Below, one piece after another: positions 16,958 to 26,080 of a stretch of DNA of 64,000 bases (position 1 is the stretch's first letter; each line of letters opens with the position of its first letter). The notes beneath the pieces were generated by a model. It had not been told where the DNA came from and searched no databases. It saw only the letters and a program-made list of their open reading frames with translations. Source of the stretch: Mesonia ostreae (GTDB lineage: Bacteria; Bacteroidota; Bacteroidia; Flavobacteriales; Flavobacteriaceae); NCBI RefSeq assembly GCF_031845265.1, contig NZ_JAVRBG010000015.1, forward strand, positions 1-64,000. The letters run 5' to 3'. The position numbers and the translations under genes are program-made.

Positions 16958-17578
16958 ATGAGTAAAACAGAAAATTCTAAGCCACAAAATCATATAAAAA
17001 GTATCGCTGTTTTCTGCGGGAGCGGAAGTAGTAATGATGAATACATTTACAGTCAGGCTTATGAAATGGGACGTGCTATCGCCAATAAAAATATTGATGT
17101 GGTCTTTGGCGGAAGCAAGCTAGGTTTAATGGGGCAGGTAGCGAATGGTGCTTTGGACAATGACGGACTCGTATACGGCGTAATTCCTGATTTTTTAAAA
17201 ACCAAGGAGATTGTACATCGCGATTTAACCGAGTTGATTACAACGCAAGATATGCACGAGCGTAAGCTAAAAATGCACGAAATGAGTGATGGTTTTATCA
17301 TGCTTCCAGGCGGTTTTGGAACCTTAGAAGAGTTTTTTGAAATTGTTACTTGGGGACAACTGGGTCTGCATAAAAAACCCATTGGCATCCTAAATACCGA
17401 AGGTTATTACAACGATTTATTGATGATGTTCAATGGCATGGTCACTAAGGGTTTATTGAAAAAAGAAAATTTAGATTTGATAGTGGTTTCAGATGCGGTG
17501 GAAATGCTCTTGGACAAAATGGAAAAATATGAATCTACTCACGAAGCAAAATGGCTTAATAACAAAGATCAAACTTAA
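16958..17578 (+). CDS. LOG-family nucleotide 5'-monophosphate phosphoribohydrolase
   Basis: A 206-residue Rossmann-like protein. The motif LPGGFGTLEEFFE (about residues 110-122) together with the Arg of DMHERKLKM (about 96-104) is the signature of the LOG family, which splits nucleoside monophosphates, including cytokinin precursors, into base and ribose phosphate. N-terminal VFCGSGS is the usual first strand. Bacterial members, often called TIGR00730 proteins, probably act in nucleotide salvage. Located between prmC and ligA in the same direction. Confidence 0.92.
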   Translation: MSKTENSKPQNHIKSIAVFCGSGSSNDEYIYSQAYEMGRAIANKNIDVVFGGSKLGLMGQVANGALDNDGLVYGVIPDFLKTKEIVHRDLTELITTQDMHERKLKMHEMSDGFIMLPGGFGTLEEFFEIVTWGQLGLHKKPIGILNTEGYYNDLLMMFNGMVTKGLLKKENLDLIVVSDAVEMLLDKMEKYESTHEAKWLNNKDQT

Positions 17579-17626
17579 AAATTAACTTCTATAACTCATT
17601 TCTTACTAGCATTTAATTTCCTTAAT

Positions 17627-19621
17627 ATGAAAACGCCAGAACAGCAAATAAATGAACTAAGATTAGCATTGCACCAGCATAATTACAATTATTATGCGCT
17701 AGACAAACCAGAAATTCGAGATTATGAGTTTGATCAAATGCTAGAGAAATTGCAAGAACTGGAAGCTGCTCACCCGGAATTCAGAAATGAGAATTCTCCC
17801 ACCCAACGCGTTGGAGGAACAGTTACCAAGAATTTTCCTACGGTAGTTCATGAAAATAGAATGTATTCGTTGGCCAACTCTTATTCTAAAGAGGATTTAG
17901 AAGACTGGGAAAAACGCATCGAAAAGTTGAGCGACGGCAAAGTAGAATATACCTGCGAATTAAAATATGATGGTGCTTCTATAAGTTTAACCTATGAAGA
18001 CGGAAAACTATTAAGAGCCGTAACTCGTGGCGATGGTACGCAAGGTGATGAAGTGACCCATAATATAAAAACCATAAAATCTGTTCCTTTACAACTCCAT
18101 GGCGATTATCCTCAAAAATTTGAAATTAGAGGAGAAGTAGTCTTGCCTTACGAAGGTTTTGCGCAATTAAATGCAGAACGGGTAGAAAATGGGGAAGAGC
18201 CTTATGCGAATCCGCGTAATACGGCTTCGGGAAGTTTAAAGTTGCAAGACAGCAGCGAGACCGCCAAGCGACCCTTGGAGTGTTTGTTATATAGTGTGGT
18301 AGGAGAGAATTTACCTTTTAAAACGCAGTTTGAAGGTTTACAAAAAGCAAGAGAATGGGGATTTAAGGTGCCAAAAGAAGCGCAATTGGCTTCGAAAATG
18401 GAAGAAGTAGAAGCTTTTTTAAATTATTGGGATGCTAACAGGCACGATTTACCTTTTGAAACCGATGGTGTGGTAATTAAAGTAAATAACCTACGTCAAC
18501 AAGAAGAATTAGGATTTACAGCTAAAGCACCACGATGGGCGATGGCGTATAAATTTAAAGCAGAACAAGAAGAAACGCTTTTAGAAAGCATTACCTACCA
18601 AGTAGGAAGAACAGGTGCCATTACGCCGGTAGCGAATTTAAAGCCCGTCCAATTGGCGGGAACTACCGTAAAGCGAGCTTCCTTACATAACGCCGATCAA
18701 ATTGAAAAATTAGATATTCGGGTTGGTGATACGGTATATGTAGAAAAAGGTGGCGAGATTATTCCCAAGATTGTAGGTGTAGATTTTACAATGCGTGATC
18801 CAGCTTCAGAGGCTACAAAATACGCTACCAATTGTCCAGAATGTGATACTGAATTGGTTCGTGAAGAAGGTGAAGCTCAGCACTATTGCCCTAACGCAAC
18901 GGGTTGTCCCACGCAGATTGTAGGTAGAATTCAGCATTTTATTTCGCGTAAAGCGATGGATATTGAGGGCCTTGGCGGAGAAACGGTTGCTTTATTAGTA
19001 AAAGAAGGACTCATTGAAAACTATGCAGATTTATACGAGTTAAAGAAAGAAGAAGTGCTTCCGCTAGAGCGGATGGCAGAGAAGTCGGCAGATAATTTGA
19101 TTAACGGAATAGAGGCTTCCAAAAATATTCCGTTTGAACGGGTTCTTTTTGCTCTAGGAATTAGATATGTAGGCGAAACGGTGGCTAAAAAATTGGCTAA
19201 GCATTTTAAAAGTATAGATGCCTTGGCGGAAGCTTCGCAGGAAACGCTAGTGAATGTAGAAGAAATAGGAGAGAAAATTGCAGAAAGTGTGGTTCACTTT
19301 TTTGAAGTGGAAGAGAATACAAATACCCTCAACCGACTTAAAAGCTACGGACTTCAATTAGCAATTTCTGAAGAGGAGTTGGAAGGTTTAACGGATAAAT
19401 TACAAGGAAACACCTTTGTGATTTCAGGTGTGTTTGAAAAAGTTTCTCGTAAAGAACTCAAAAAACTGATTGAAGATAACGGTGGAAAAGTAACGGGTTC
19501 TATTTCAGCAAAAACCAATTATTTGGTGGCTGGAGAAAATATGGGCCCGAGTAAGCTCGCTAAAGCGGAAAAAGTGGGAACGAAGATTATTTCTGAGGAT
19601 GGGTTTTTGGATATGGTGTAG
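17627..19621 (+). CDS. ligA: NAD-dependent DNA ligase LigA
   Basis: Seals nicks in duplex DNA using NAD. The 664 residues contain the Ia NAD-binding domain (1-about 70), the adenylation domain with the nucleotidyl-lysine in CELKYDGASIS (Lys113), an OB fold, a four-cysteine zinc finger (CPECDTEL, then HYCPNATGC, about 405-430), helix-hairpin-helix repeats (about 440-580) and a C-terminal BRCT domain (about 585-664, with GNTFVISGVFE). All parts are intact and of normal size. Starts with ATG 48 bp after the LOG gene. Downstream is a repeat-rich intergenic region. Confidence 0.98.
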   Translation: MKTPEQQINELRLALHQHNYNYYALDKPEIRDYEFDQMLEKLQELEAAHPEFRNENSPTQRVGGTVTKNFPTVVHENRMYSLANSYSKEDLEDWEKRIEKLSDGKVEYTCELKYDGASISLTYEDGKLLRAVTRGDGTQGDEVTHNIKTIKSVPLQLHGDYPQKFEIRGEVVLPYEGFAQLNAERVENGEEPYANPRNTASGSLKLQDSSETAKRPLECLLYSVVGENLPFKTQFEGLQKAREWGFKVPKEAQLASKMEEVEAFLNYWDANRHDLPFETDGVVIKVNNLRQQEELGFTAKAPRWAMAYKFKAEQEETLLESITYQVGRTGAITPVANLKPVQLAGTTVKRASLHNADQIEKLDIRVGDTVYVEKGGEIIPKIVGVDFTMRDPASEATKYATNCPECDTELVREEGEAQHYCPNATGCPTQIVGRIQHFISRKAMDIEGLGGETVALLVKEGLIENYADLYELKKEEVLPLERMAEKSADNLINGIEASKNIPFERVLFALGIRYVGETVAKKLAKHFKSIDALAEASQETLVNVEEIGEKIAESVVHFFEVEENTNTLNRLKSYGLQLAISEEELEGLTDKLQGNTFVISGVFEKVSRKELKKLIEDNGGKVTGSISAKTNYLVAGENMGPSKLAKAEKVGTKIISEDGFLDMV

Positions 19622-19994
19622 TATAACCACCCCATTTCCGCAAGCGGAAATCTCCTCTACTTTATGAAAGAAGGGGAGCTTTTAATTTAGGTTTCAAGAA
19701 AGATTTCCATTAATTTTATTTCTTAATTTATCATCCGATTTCTTTTCTTCCGCAAGCGTAAATTTTCTCTTCTTTAAGAAAGCAGGGGGAGCTTTTGATT
19801 AGTGGTGAATACTGATTTGCCATTAGTTTCTATCTTTTTTAAACAGGAGCTTTATTAATTTTAAAGGTTCCTTCCCTTCTCTAAAGAAAGAGCGTGTTCA
19901 AAGTGCCAGCCAGAAAGAATTCATTTTGAAGGTAAAACAAAGTATGGCATTGCAAAGCAATAGGGGAAGGTTAAAATATTAAAAAAACTACTTC
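19622..19994. repeat. Hairpin-type intergenic repeats after ligA
   Basis: This 373-bp non-coding gap contains a perfect inverted repeat ATTTCCGC-AA-GCGGAAAT (19634-19651), then a hairpin-forming stretch (about 19652-19679, arms CTCC/GGAG plus TTT/AAA). A second, diverged copy of the same pair occurs at about 19748-19796 (TTCCGCAAGCG, then TCTTCTTT and GGGGGAGC). Further on, CCTTCCC (19871-19877) and GGGGAAGG (19961-19968) form another inverted pair. The copies look like remnants of a dispersed repeat family. No gene seen. Confidence 0.6.
19634..19651. repeat. Perfect inverted repeat ATTTCCGC-AA-GCGGAAAT
   Basis: Eight-base arms around an AA loop, 13 bp after the ligA stop. May act as a transcript-end hairpin although no T-run follows. 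Confidence 0.7.
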
Positions 19995-20531
19995 CTACGG
20001 AGTACCTTTAGAAAAATCTGGATTAAACATTTCAAGTTTTAATGGAAAATTACTGCTTAGAAATTCTACGGCATTATTGGCATGATCTTCATTTTTCAGA
20101 ATAAGGATACAATCTCTTTGAGTATGGTTTTCACTTAAAATGTTTATTTCAAACGCATTAAATGAGGAGGTCATGTCTGGATTAGCAACATTAAACCAAG
20201 CGTATTTTTGGGCTTTTTTGAATTTTAAAATGGCTAGTTTGGGTCGGTTGACGAGACGAATCTTCGATTTGAAAATTAGCTTAGTATAGAAAAAAGAAGC
20301 TTTATATAGCTTGGCATTCTTTTTATAAAAACCTCTTTTTAAAAAAGCGATAGCTACCAAGATGCCATATAGTAAAAGATTTATCAGTAAAAATAAAAAA
20401 ATCACAAAGTGCATTAATGGTATGAGAGAGCATAATGTTATAAAGGTAATAATAAGAGGAAATCCAACTCCGAGTAATATGACTAACTTTTGATGGGTGT
20501 TAAACCGGTGTTCTAGTATAATTCTATCCAA
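19995..20531 (-). CDS. Unrecognised two-helix membrane protein
   Basis: I do not recognise this 178-residue protein. It has a short polar N-terminus (ILEHRFNTHQK), two closely spaced hydrophobic helices (about residues 17-36 and 40-62), a basic stretch (FLKRGFYKKNAKLYKASF) and a soluble C-terminal domain with alternating hydrophobic residues (RPKLAILKFKKAQKYAWFN), consistent with a small cytoplasmic beta domain. The layout resembles membrane-anchored PH-like proteins, but I see no diagnostic motif. Stands alone between a repeat region and the nucleotidase genes. The reading frame is clean and codon use matches its neighbours. Confidence 0.7.
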   Translation of the reverse strand: MDRIILEHRFNTHQKLVILLGVGFPLIITFITLCSLIPLMHFVIFLFLLINLLLYGILVAIAFLKRGFYKKNAKLYKASFFYTKLIFKSKIRLVNRPKLAILKFKKAQKYAWFNVANPDMTSSFNAFEINILSENHTQRDCILILKNEDHANNAVEFLSSNFPLKLEMFNPDFSKGTP

Positions 20532-20638
20532 ATGTGAAGTGTTAAAAGTTTAAAAATAATTTGAGTTGTAAAAATAACATTTACGTTTTTGACAAGTGAA
20601 ATAGTTTCCTCTTCTTTAAAATGAAAGTTTTGACAATC

Positions 20639-21553
20639 TTACACCAAGATACTGGCGCCTTTTCCATTCACTTTGTTGGCATGATCTAGATAGAAGTCGA
20701 TACGGCCTAGCATAATTCCTGCCCAACCTACTTGATTAACGAGTACTTCTTTTCCTTCAGCGTTTTTAGTGACGGTGGGTTTCTCTAAAAAGGTATGAGA
20801 ATGTCCGCCAATTATCAAATCGATGTTTTTGGTTTGAGAAGCTAGTTTTAAATCGTCTATTTTATCACTTTCATAGCTGTAGCCTAAATGAGAAAGGCAG
20901 ATCACTAAATCACATTTTTCGGTTTCTTTGAGCTTTTTTACGATGTCTTGAGAAATATTCACTGGATCGTGATAGACGGTTTCTTTGTACATTTTCTTGT
21001 TCACTAAGCCCTGTAGCTGAATTCCTACTCCAAATACCCCAATTTTCACTCCGTCTTTATGAAAAACCTGGTACGGTTTTATTTGTCCGTCGAGAACGGT
21101 ATTCGAAAAATCATAGTTGGCATTCAATAAGTTGAATTTTGCATTTGGTAATTGTGCGTGTAAGCCACCAATCCCATTGTCGAAATCGTGATTACCAATG
21201 GTCGCGGCATCGTAGCCGAGTTTGCTCATCAGTTTAAACTCCAATTCGCCACCATAAAAGTTGAAATAGGGCGTTCCTTGAAAAATGTCTCCCGCATCCA
21301 AAACTAAGGTATTGGGATTCTCTTTTTTGATGTTTTTAATCAGCGTATAGCGTTTGGCTACGCCTCCTTGCCCAGGGTAGCTGTCATCACTCGTAGGAAA
21401 AGGATCAATATGACTGTGTACATCATTGGTATGTAAAATGGTGATGTGTTTCGCTTCCGCGGAAGCAAAAGAACTGCTGAGTAAAGCGGTGCCACCTATT
21501 CCTGTAAAAATTCCTGCTGCGGCTGTTTTTTGTATAAAATCTCTTCTTTTCAT
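20639..21553 (-). CDS. Exported metallophosphoesterase, 5'-nucleotidase N-domain
   Basis: A 304-residue protein equal to the N-terminal metallophosphoesterase half of UshA-type 5'-nucleotidases. The N-terminus has a twin-arginine-like signal (KRRDFIQK then a hydrophobic run ending near SFASA). Metal-binding motifs are ILHTNDVHSHID (about residues 39-50), DAGDIFQGT (about 86-94), GNHDFDNG (about 121-128), CLSHLGY and GGHSHTF (about 254-260). The C-terminal substrate-binding domain is missing here and is encoded by the next gene (3 bp away at 21557). The two products probably work together to dephosphorylate nucleotides in the periplasm. Contains a CGCGGAA-family palindrome (21452-21466). Confidence 0.9.
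   Translation of the reverse strand: MKRRDFIQKTAAAGIFTGIGGTALLSSSFASAEAKHITILHTNDVHSHIDPFPTSDDSYPGQGGVAKRYTLIKNIKKENPNTLVLDAGDIFQGTPYFNFYGGELEFKLMSKLGYDAATIGNHDFDNGIGGLHAQLPNAKFNLLNANYDFSNTVLDGQIKPYQVFHKDGVKIGVFGVGIQLQGLVNKKMYKETVYHDPVNISQDIVKKLKETEKCDLVICLSHLGYSYESDKIDDLKLASQTKNIDLIIGGHSHTFLEKPTVTKNAEGKEVLVNQVGWAGIMLGRIDFYLDHANKVNGKGASILV
21453..21466. repeat. Perfect 14-bp palindrome GCTTCCGCGGAAGC
   Basis: Member of the CGCGGAA family, encoding the Ala-Ser-Ala-Glu-Ala at the signal-peptide end of the metallophosphoesterase. Confidence 0.7.
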
Positions 21554-21556
21554 GGC

Positions 21557-22333
21557 TTATTGTTTTATAAAACGCTCATCGCGAACAGGATTAATGGTAT
21601 CGTGTTTTTTAAAATAATCTATAAAAACATTACGTAGTTTATAATCTAGGTAAGTTTCACTCTGGCGTATGGCAAAAAAGTTCATATGGTCGCCTCCATC
21701 CATCAGGTAGTCGTTGGTGACGATAAAATAAGATTTGTTGAGATCTACTTTTTTTCCTTGTATACGTCCGGTTTTTATTTGATTGTCTTCAGTTAAAGTT
21801 AACTGCATTCCGGCGACAGGGTGCGCCACCTCACTTTTAGAAAGGTATTCAAACATTTTTAAAACCTGTGTTCCTTTTAATTCGATTACGACCGCTTCAT
21901 TTTCAAACGGCATAATGTTATAAGCGGTTTTGGTGTTGATATCGCCGCGGTTGATGCTAGACCTAATTCCGCCGTGGTTGAGTAAAACCGCATCTATATT
22001 ATTTCCTGTACGTTGATGAAACACGGGGTTAGTGATTTCTAAAAGCGCATCGGCCATCATATTTCCTATGGCGGTATTGTATTCTCCATCAAATTTAGAA
22101 AGTGTGTTGGGCGTGTAAGACAAGACTTTATTCATTTCATCTTTAATGCGGTCTTTATAGGGAGCGACAAAAGTCTTGATTTCTTCATCTTCGGTCAGGG
22201 ACTTTTCTATAGAAAGCTGCTTTCCTTCAATTTGGGAAACTGCTAAAGGTACTTTCGTATTTTTATTTTGGTATTTACATCCCGAAAAGGAGAAGATCAC
22301 AATTCCGTAAAGGATAAAAAGAATATTTCTCAT
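21557..22333 (-). CDS. 5'-nucleotidase C-terminal domain lipoprotein
   Basis: A lipoprotein of about 258 residues carrying only the C-terminal domain of 5'-nucleotidases. Typical segments are NMMADALLEIT, AVLLNHGGIRSSINRGDI and the nucleotide-binding block MPFENEAVVIELKGTQVLKMFEY, then YFIVTNDYLMDGGDHMNFF. The frame is open from 22366, but the start at 22333 (MRNILFIL) puts a normal lipoprotein signal with lipobox FSGC at the N-terminus, so it is preferred. It lies directly upstream of the Tat-exported metallophosphoesterase gene; together they make one split 5'-nucleotidase, with the C-domain part anchored to the membrane. Confidence 0.88.
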   Translation of the reverse strand: MRNILFILYGIVIFSFSGCKYQNKNTKVPLAVSQIEGKQLSIEKSLTEDEEIKTFVAPYKDRIKDEMNKVLSYTPNTLSKFDGEYNTAIGNMMADALLEITNPVFHQRTGNNIDAVLLNHGGIRSSINRGDINTKTAYNIMPFENEAVVIELKGTQVLKMFEYLSKSEVAHPVAGMQLTLTEDNQIKTGRIQGKKVDLNKSYFIVTNDYLMDGGDHMNFFAIRQSETYLDYKLRNVFIDYFKKHDTINPVRDERFIKQ

Positions 22334-22463
22334 TGAATCATTTTTTTGCAAAGGTAAAGATAGCATTTTAAGCTAAATTGGATGAAGACTAATTTTTGTA
22401 TTTTTTTACTTAAAAATGTAACATTTGCCTGAAAGAGGAGTCTTATTAAAAAAACCATACTAC

Positions 22464-24332
22464 ATGAAAAAAATGATTTATACTGCGGCTTTAGCTTTTG
22501 CGCTATTCTCGTGTAAGAGTACCGCAGTAAAAACAGCAGAAAACGACACTATTGTAACCAATATCGATTTGGTAGATATACAAGACGATAAGGTGATGGT
22601 GAGCGTTGATCCTGGGAAAATTGATAAGGAAACGATTGTGTTTTACATTCCAAAAACGGTTCCCGGAACCTATTCTACGGATAACTACGGAAAATTTATC
22701 GAGAATTTAAAAGCATACAACTATAAAGGCGAAGAGTTAAATGTTACCAACTTAGACGAAAACTCTTGGCAGATTACAGATGCGACACAATTAGATAAAG
22801 TTACCTATTGGGTAAACGATTCTTTTGATGTGGAAGGTGAAGAAGGTGTGTTTTCTCCAGCAGGAACTAATATTGCTGCCAACGAAAACTTTATGCTTAA
22901 TCTACATGCTTTTGTAGGTTACTTTGACGGGTTAACCGAAACGCCTTATCAGTTATTGGTTAAAAGACCCAACGAACTTATGGCGGGGACTTCTTTGAAA
23001 TCTCAACCCGCTTCTCAGCCTGAGGGAGATGCAACCATAGATGAATATGCGGCGAGTCGTTACTTTGAAATCACTGATAATCCTATAATGTATTCTGCTT
23101 CTGAGAGTGTAGATTTTCAATTGGGAGATATGAAGGTGATTTTAGACGTGTATTCTCCTAATGGAGTACATACTGCGGAATCAATTAAGCCTAATATGAG
23201 TAAAATTTTAGAAGCTCAAAAAAGGTTTTTAGGCGATATTGATAATACTGATATGTATGCTATTTTATTGTATTTAGCAGACATGCAAAAAACCGATGCT
23301 AAAGGTTTTGGAGCTTTAGAGCATCATACTTCTACAACTGTGGTTTTACCAGAAACTATGCCATTGCAAGCTTTAAATGAGTCGATGAAAGATGTGGTTT
23401 CTCATGAGTTCTTTCATATTATTACGCCCTTAAGCGTACATTCAGATGAGGTTCATTATTTTGATTACAACAACCCAAAAATGTCTCAGCATTTATGGAT
23501 GTATGAAGGAGTGACCGAGTATTTTGCAAATTTATTTCAAGTGAATCAAGGTTTAATAAATGACGAAGCTTTTTACGCAAGAATGGCAGAAAAAATAGCT
23601 TCTTCTAGAAGTTTTGATGATACCATGTCCTTTACGGAATTGAGCGAGAATATCTTGGATGATAAATATGAGCCTAGTTACTATAACGTATATCAAAAAG
23701 GAGCATTAATAGGAATGGCCTTAGACATTCGTTTAAGAGAATTAAGCGATGGAGAAATGGGAATTTTAGACTTAATGAAAAAATTAAGCGCTCAATACGG
23801 AAAAGAAAACCCATTTAAAGATGATGAATTATTTGATGATATTGTAAAACTGACTTATCCTGAAATAAGAACCTTTTTAACCACCTATGTAAGCGGAACG
23901 ACTCCTATTCCTTACCAAGATTTCTTTGCAAAAGTAGGTGTAGAAAAAACAGAACAAGAGGTGAAATCTGGGTATTTCTTAAATGGACAAGTGCCTTTTA
24001 TTGATGGAAGTCCTGAGACCAAAGCTATTTTTGTTCGTAAAGGAATAGAATTGAATTCATTTTTAAAAGAGATGAATTTAAAGGGTGGGGACATCATTAA
24101 GTCAATTAATGGAACCGAGTATACGATTGATAACGCTTATGCGTTAATTATGACTTCTCAAGGATGGAAAAAAGGAGATAAAATTGAAATGGTAATTGAT
24201 AGAGATGGAGAAGAAATGACTTTAAAAGGCAAAGTTTCTCCAGCCACTTTAATGAAAACTAGTTATAAATCTTTAGACTTACCTGCTACAGATGCACGTG
24301 TGCAGTTGCGTGAAGCTTGGTTAAGAGGGTAG
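22464..24332 (+). CDS. M61-family metallopeptidase with PDZ domain
   Basis: An exported peptidase of about 622 residues. The chosen start MKKMIYTAALAFALFSC gives a lipoprotein signal; the frame is open 13 codons further up, but that would bury the signal. The domain order is an N-terminal beta domain, a peptidase domain with the zinc motif HEFFH (residues 314-318) preceded by GFGALEHHTST, and a PDZ domain near residues 520-600 (GGDIIKSINGTEYTIDNAYAL). These are the marks of M61 glycyl-aminopeptidase-like enzymes, frequent in Bacteroidetes. It probably trims peptides in the periplasm or at the outer membrane. Divergent from the nucleotidase genes. Confidence 0.92.
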   Translation: MKKMIYTAALAFALFSCKSTAVKTAENDTIVTNIDLVDIQDDKVMVSVDPGKIDKETIVFYIPKTVPGTYSTDNYGKFIENLKAYNYKGEELNVTNLDENSWQITDATQLDKVTYWVNDSFDVEGEEGVFSPAGTNIAANENFMLNLHAFVGYFDGLTETPYQLLVKRPNELMAGTSLKSQPASQPEGDATIDEYAASRYFEITDNPIMYSASESVDFQLGDMKVILDVYSPNGVHTAESIKPNMSKILEAQKRFLGDIDNTDMYAILLYLADMQKTDAKGFGALEHHTSTTVVLPETMPLQALNESMKDVVSHEFFHIITPLSVHSDEVHYFDYNNPKMSQHLWMYEGVTEYFANLFQVNQGLINDEAFYARMAEKIASSRSFDDTMSFTELSENILDDKYEPSYYNVYQKGALIGMALDIRLRELSDGEMGILDLMKKLSAQYGKENPFKDDELFDDIVKLTYPEIRTFLTTYVSGTTPIPYQDFFAKVGVEKTEQEVKSGYFLNGQVPFIDGSPETKAIFVRKGIELNSFLKEMNLKGGDIIKSINGTEYTIDNAYALIMTSQGWKKGDKIEMVIDRDGEEMTLKGKVSPATLMKTSYKSLDLPATDARVQLREAWLRG

Positions 24333-24517
24333 ATTTTGCTTTATTAGAGAATAGATCGCTGCGCTGTTAGAATATAGAAATTATACCGTTTTGCAGTTAA
24401 AATATAGAATCTAGATTTGATTCTAACTAATTGATAAGCAATATTTTTTCTAATTTGAGATTAGCGTTTCATTTTAGATTTAACCTTTAAAAAAAACTAT
24501 TTTTTTAAATTTAAGAC

Positions 24518-24545
24518 AAAAGCGGTAGAAATACCGCTTTTTTTT
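24518..24545 (+). terminator. Intrinsic terminator
   Basis: AAAGCGGTA and TACCGCTTT form a 9-bp stem with loop GAAA, followed by a run of T. It would end the M61 peptidase transcript. Confidence 0.85.
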
Positions 24546-24549
24546 ACTA

Positions 24550-24557
24550 TAAATTTG
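24550..24557 (+). promoter_or_regulatory. Promoter -7 element before DUF6913 gene
   Basis: TAAATTTG fits TAnnTTTG and follows the terminator by 5 bp, 58 bp before the ATG at 24615. Confidence 0.45.
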
Positions 24558-24614
24558 AGCAAACAAAGAATAAACTTACCTTTACAAAATCAATCACTTT
24601 GAGTGAGATTATAA

Positions 24615-25118
24615 ATGAGTATTAAAAAATTTGGCATAGAGAAAGCCTTAGAAAAACGGCTTTTGTTACGAAAAAAGCAAGATTTACATAGCTTAAAACG
24701 GGTAGCTCTTGTTGTTGGTTCACACTCGGTTGATGTGGAAAGACTGCAGAAGAAATTATTGTCGGCGTTTTCATTGTCTAAGAATCAGTTGAGTAGTTTT
24801 ATTTATAAAGAAAGTAAAGAGAATGAAAAAGAAAAAGAAATTTGTTTTTCTGAAAAAGATTTCAACTGGAGAGGAGGACTCAAAAAAGAAAGTAGGTTAA
24901 ACGATTTTTTGGCACAAGATTTTGATTTGCTGGTAAATTATTTCTCAGAGAATAATTTAGCTTTACAGTTGGTTTCAGCTTCCACGGAAGCGAAATTAAA
25001 AGTAGGTGTAGCACACGAAGAAAAGCGGTTAAACGACATAGAAATCGTGGTGAAGAAGGAAGAAAGTGGAGTTTTTATTTCAGAATTAAAAAAATACGTC
25101 GATATAATTAAGGAATAA
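24615..25118 (+). CDS. DUF6913-like protein upstream of dapA
   Basis: A 167-residue cytoplasmic protein without signal or membrane segment. The N-terminus is strongly basic (ALEKRLLLRKKQDLHSLKR). The middle has VALVVGSHSVDVERLQKKL and the later part has FDLLVNYFSENNLALQLVSAST, which resembles a small Rossmann-like half domain. I associate this with DUF6913, a flavobacterial family found next to dapA; no function is known to me. Its stop overlaps the dapA start (TAATG), so the two are coupled. Confidence 0.75.
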   Translation: MSIKKFGIEKALEKRLLLRKKQDLHSLKRVALVVGSHSVDVERLQKKLLSAFSLSKNQLSSFIYKESKENEKEKEICFSEKDFNWRGGLKKESRLNDFLAQDFDLLVNYFSENNLALQLVSASTEAKLKVGVAHEEKRLNDIEIVVKKEESGVFISELKKYVDIIKE

Positions 25119-25993
25119 TGGAAAAATTTATAGGAACAGGAGTGGCACTTATTACGCCGTTTAAAGAAGATCAATCTGTTGATGTAGAAGCATTGCGAGA
25201 CTTGGTAAAGTTTCAAATAAACAACGGCATAGATTATATCGTGGTGTTGGGAACGACAGCCGAAAGTGCTACGCTTAGCGCGGAAGAAAAAACTTTGGTA
25301 AAACAAACGATTGTTGAAGCCAATAACGGAGAATTACCTTTGGTTTTAGGAATAGGCGGAAATCATACCGCAGGATTGGTGCAACAACTTAAGAAAGAAA
25401 ATTTAGAAGGATTTGATGCTATTTTATCGGTTTCACCATTTTATAATAAACCTACGCAAGAGGGTATTTATCAGCACTTTAAGCAAGTTTCAGAAAACTC
25501 TCCCTTGCCTATTATTTTATATAATGTACCGGGAAGAACAGGAAGCAATATGTTGCCCTATACAGTAGCGCGATTGGCCAGCGATTTTGAAAATATTATT
25601 GCGATAAAAGAAGCTGCTGGAGATTTGGTGCAAGCGATGGAAATGATCCAGCAATGTCCTAAAGATTTCTTGGTGATTTCTGGAGATGATATGATTACAC
25701 TTCCTATGGTTTTAGCGGGTGGAGCAGGAGTAATTTCTGTAATTGCTGAAGGTTTTCCAGAAGAATTCTCTAATATGGTTGCTTTGGGCTTAGATAGAAA
25801 GGTAGATGAAGCTTACGAGATTCATTACCAAATGGCTTCGGCGATTGATATGATTTTTGAAGAAGGAAATCCTGCTGGAATTAAATCGGTGTTTAAAAAG
25901 CTAGGTTTAGCAACAGATGTGGTAAGGCTTCCCTTGGTAAAAGCTTCAGAAAATTTACAGTTGAGGTTAGCAGATTTTATAGATAACAAATAA
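25118..25993 (+). CDS. dapA: 4-hydroxy-tetrahydrodipicolinate synthase
   Basis: DapA condenses pyruvate with aspartate semialdehyde, the first committed step of lysine and diaminopimelate synthesis. The 291 residues form a TIM barrel with GTTAES (about 45-50), the catalytic Tyr in YNVPGRTG (Tyr135) and the Schiff-base Lys in IAIKEAAGD (Lys164). GDD at about 190 is also typical. Full length, with normal context: coupled to the DUF6913 gene upstream and followed by bamD under its own promoter. Confidence 0.97.
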   Translation: MEKFIGTGVALITPFKEDQSVDVEALRDLVKFQINNGIDYIVVLGTTAESATLSAEEKTLVKQTIVEANNGELPLVLGIGGNHTAGLVQQLKKENLEGFDAILSVSPFYNKPTQEGIYQHFKQVSENSPLPIILYNVPGRTGSNMLPYTVARLASDFENIIAIKEAAGDLVQAMEMIQQCPKDFLVISGDDMITLPMVLAGGAGVISVIAEGFPEEFSNMVALGLDRKVDEAYEIHYQMASAIDMIFEEGNPAGIKSVFKKLGLATDVVRLPLVKASENLQLRLADFIDNK

Positions 25994-26053
25994 TAATTAG
26001 TGCAAAACAATATTTCTAACGCATAAGAGTTTTTTAATTACGTTAGAAAGCAG

Positions 26054-26061
26054 TACTTTTG
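26054..26061 (+). promoter_or_regulatory. Promoter -7 element of bamD
   Basis: TACTTTTG matches TAnnTTTG. Transcription would begin near 26067, which is downstream of the ATG at 26066 and so supports the second ATG at 26081 as the start of BamD. Confidence 0.6.
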
Positions 26062-26080
26062 CAAGATGTTTTATAGACTT

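Larger units (their letters stand above)
24333..24614. other. Intergenic region with terminator and promoter
   Basis: No gene. It holds two similar AT-rich phrases (GTTAGAATATAGAA at about 24367 and GTTAAAATATAGAA at about 24397) that look like a short repeated unit, then the terminator at 24518-24545 and a TAAATTTG promoter element at 24550-24557. Confidence 0.5.

Noticed and set aside
21557..22333. Split nucleotidase as a sequencing frameshift
   Set aside because: The C-domain gene lies upstream of the N-domain gene and has its own lipoprotein signal, so a single frameshift cannot explain it.
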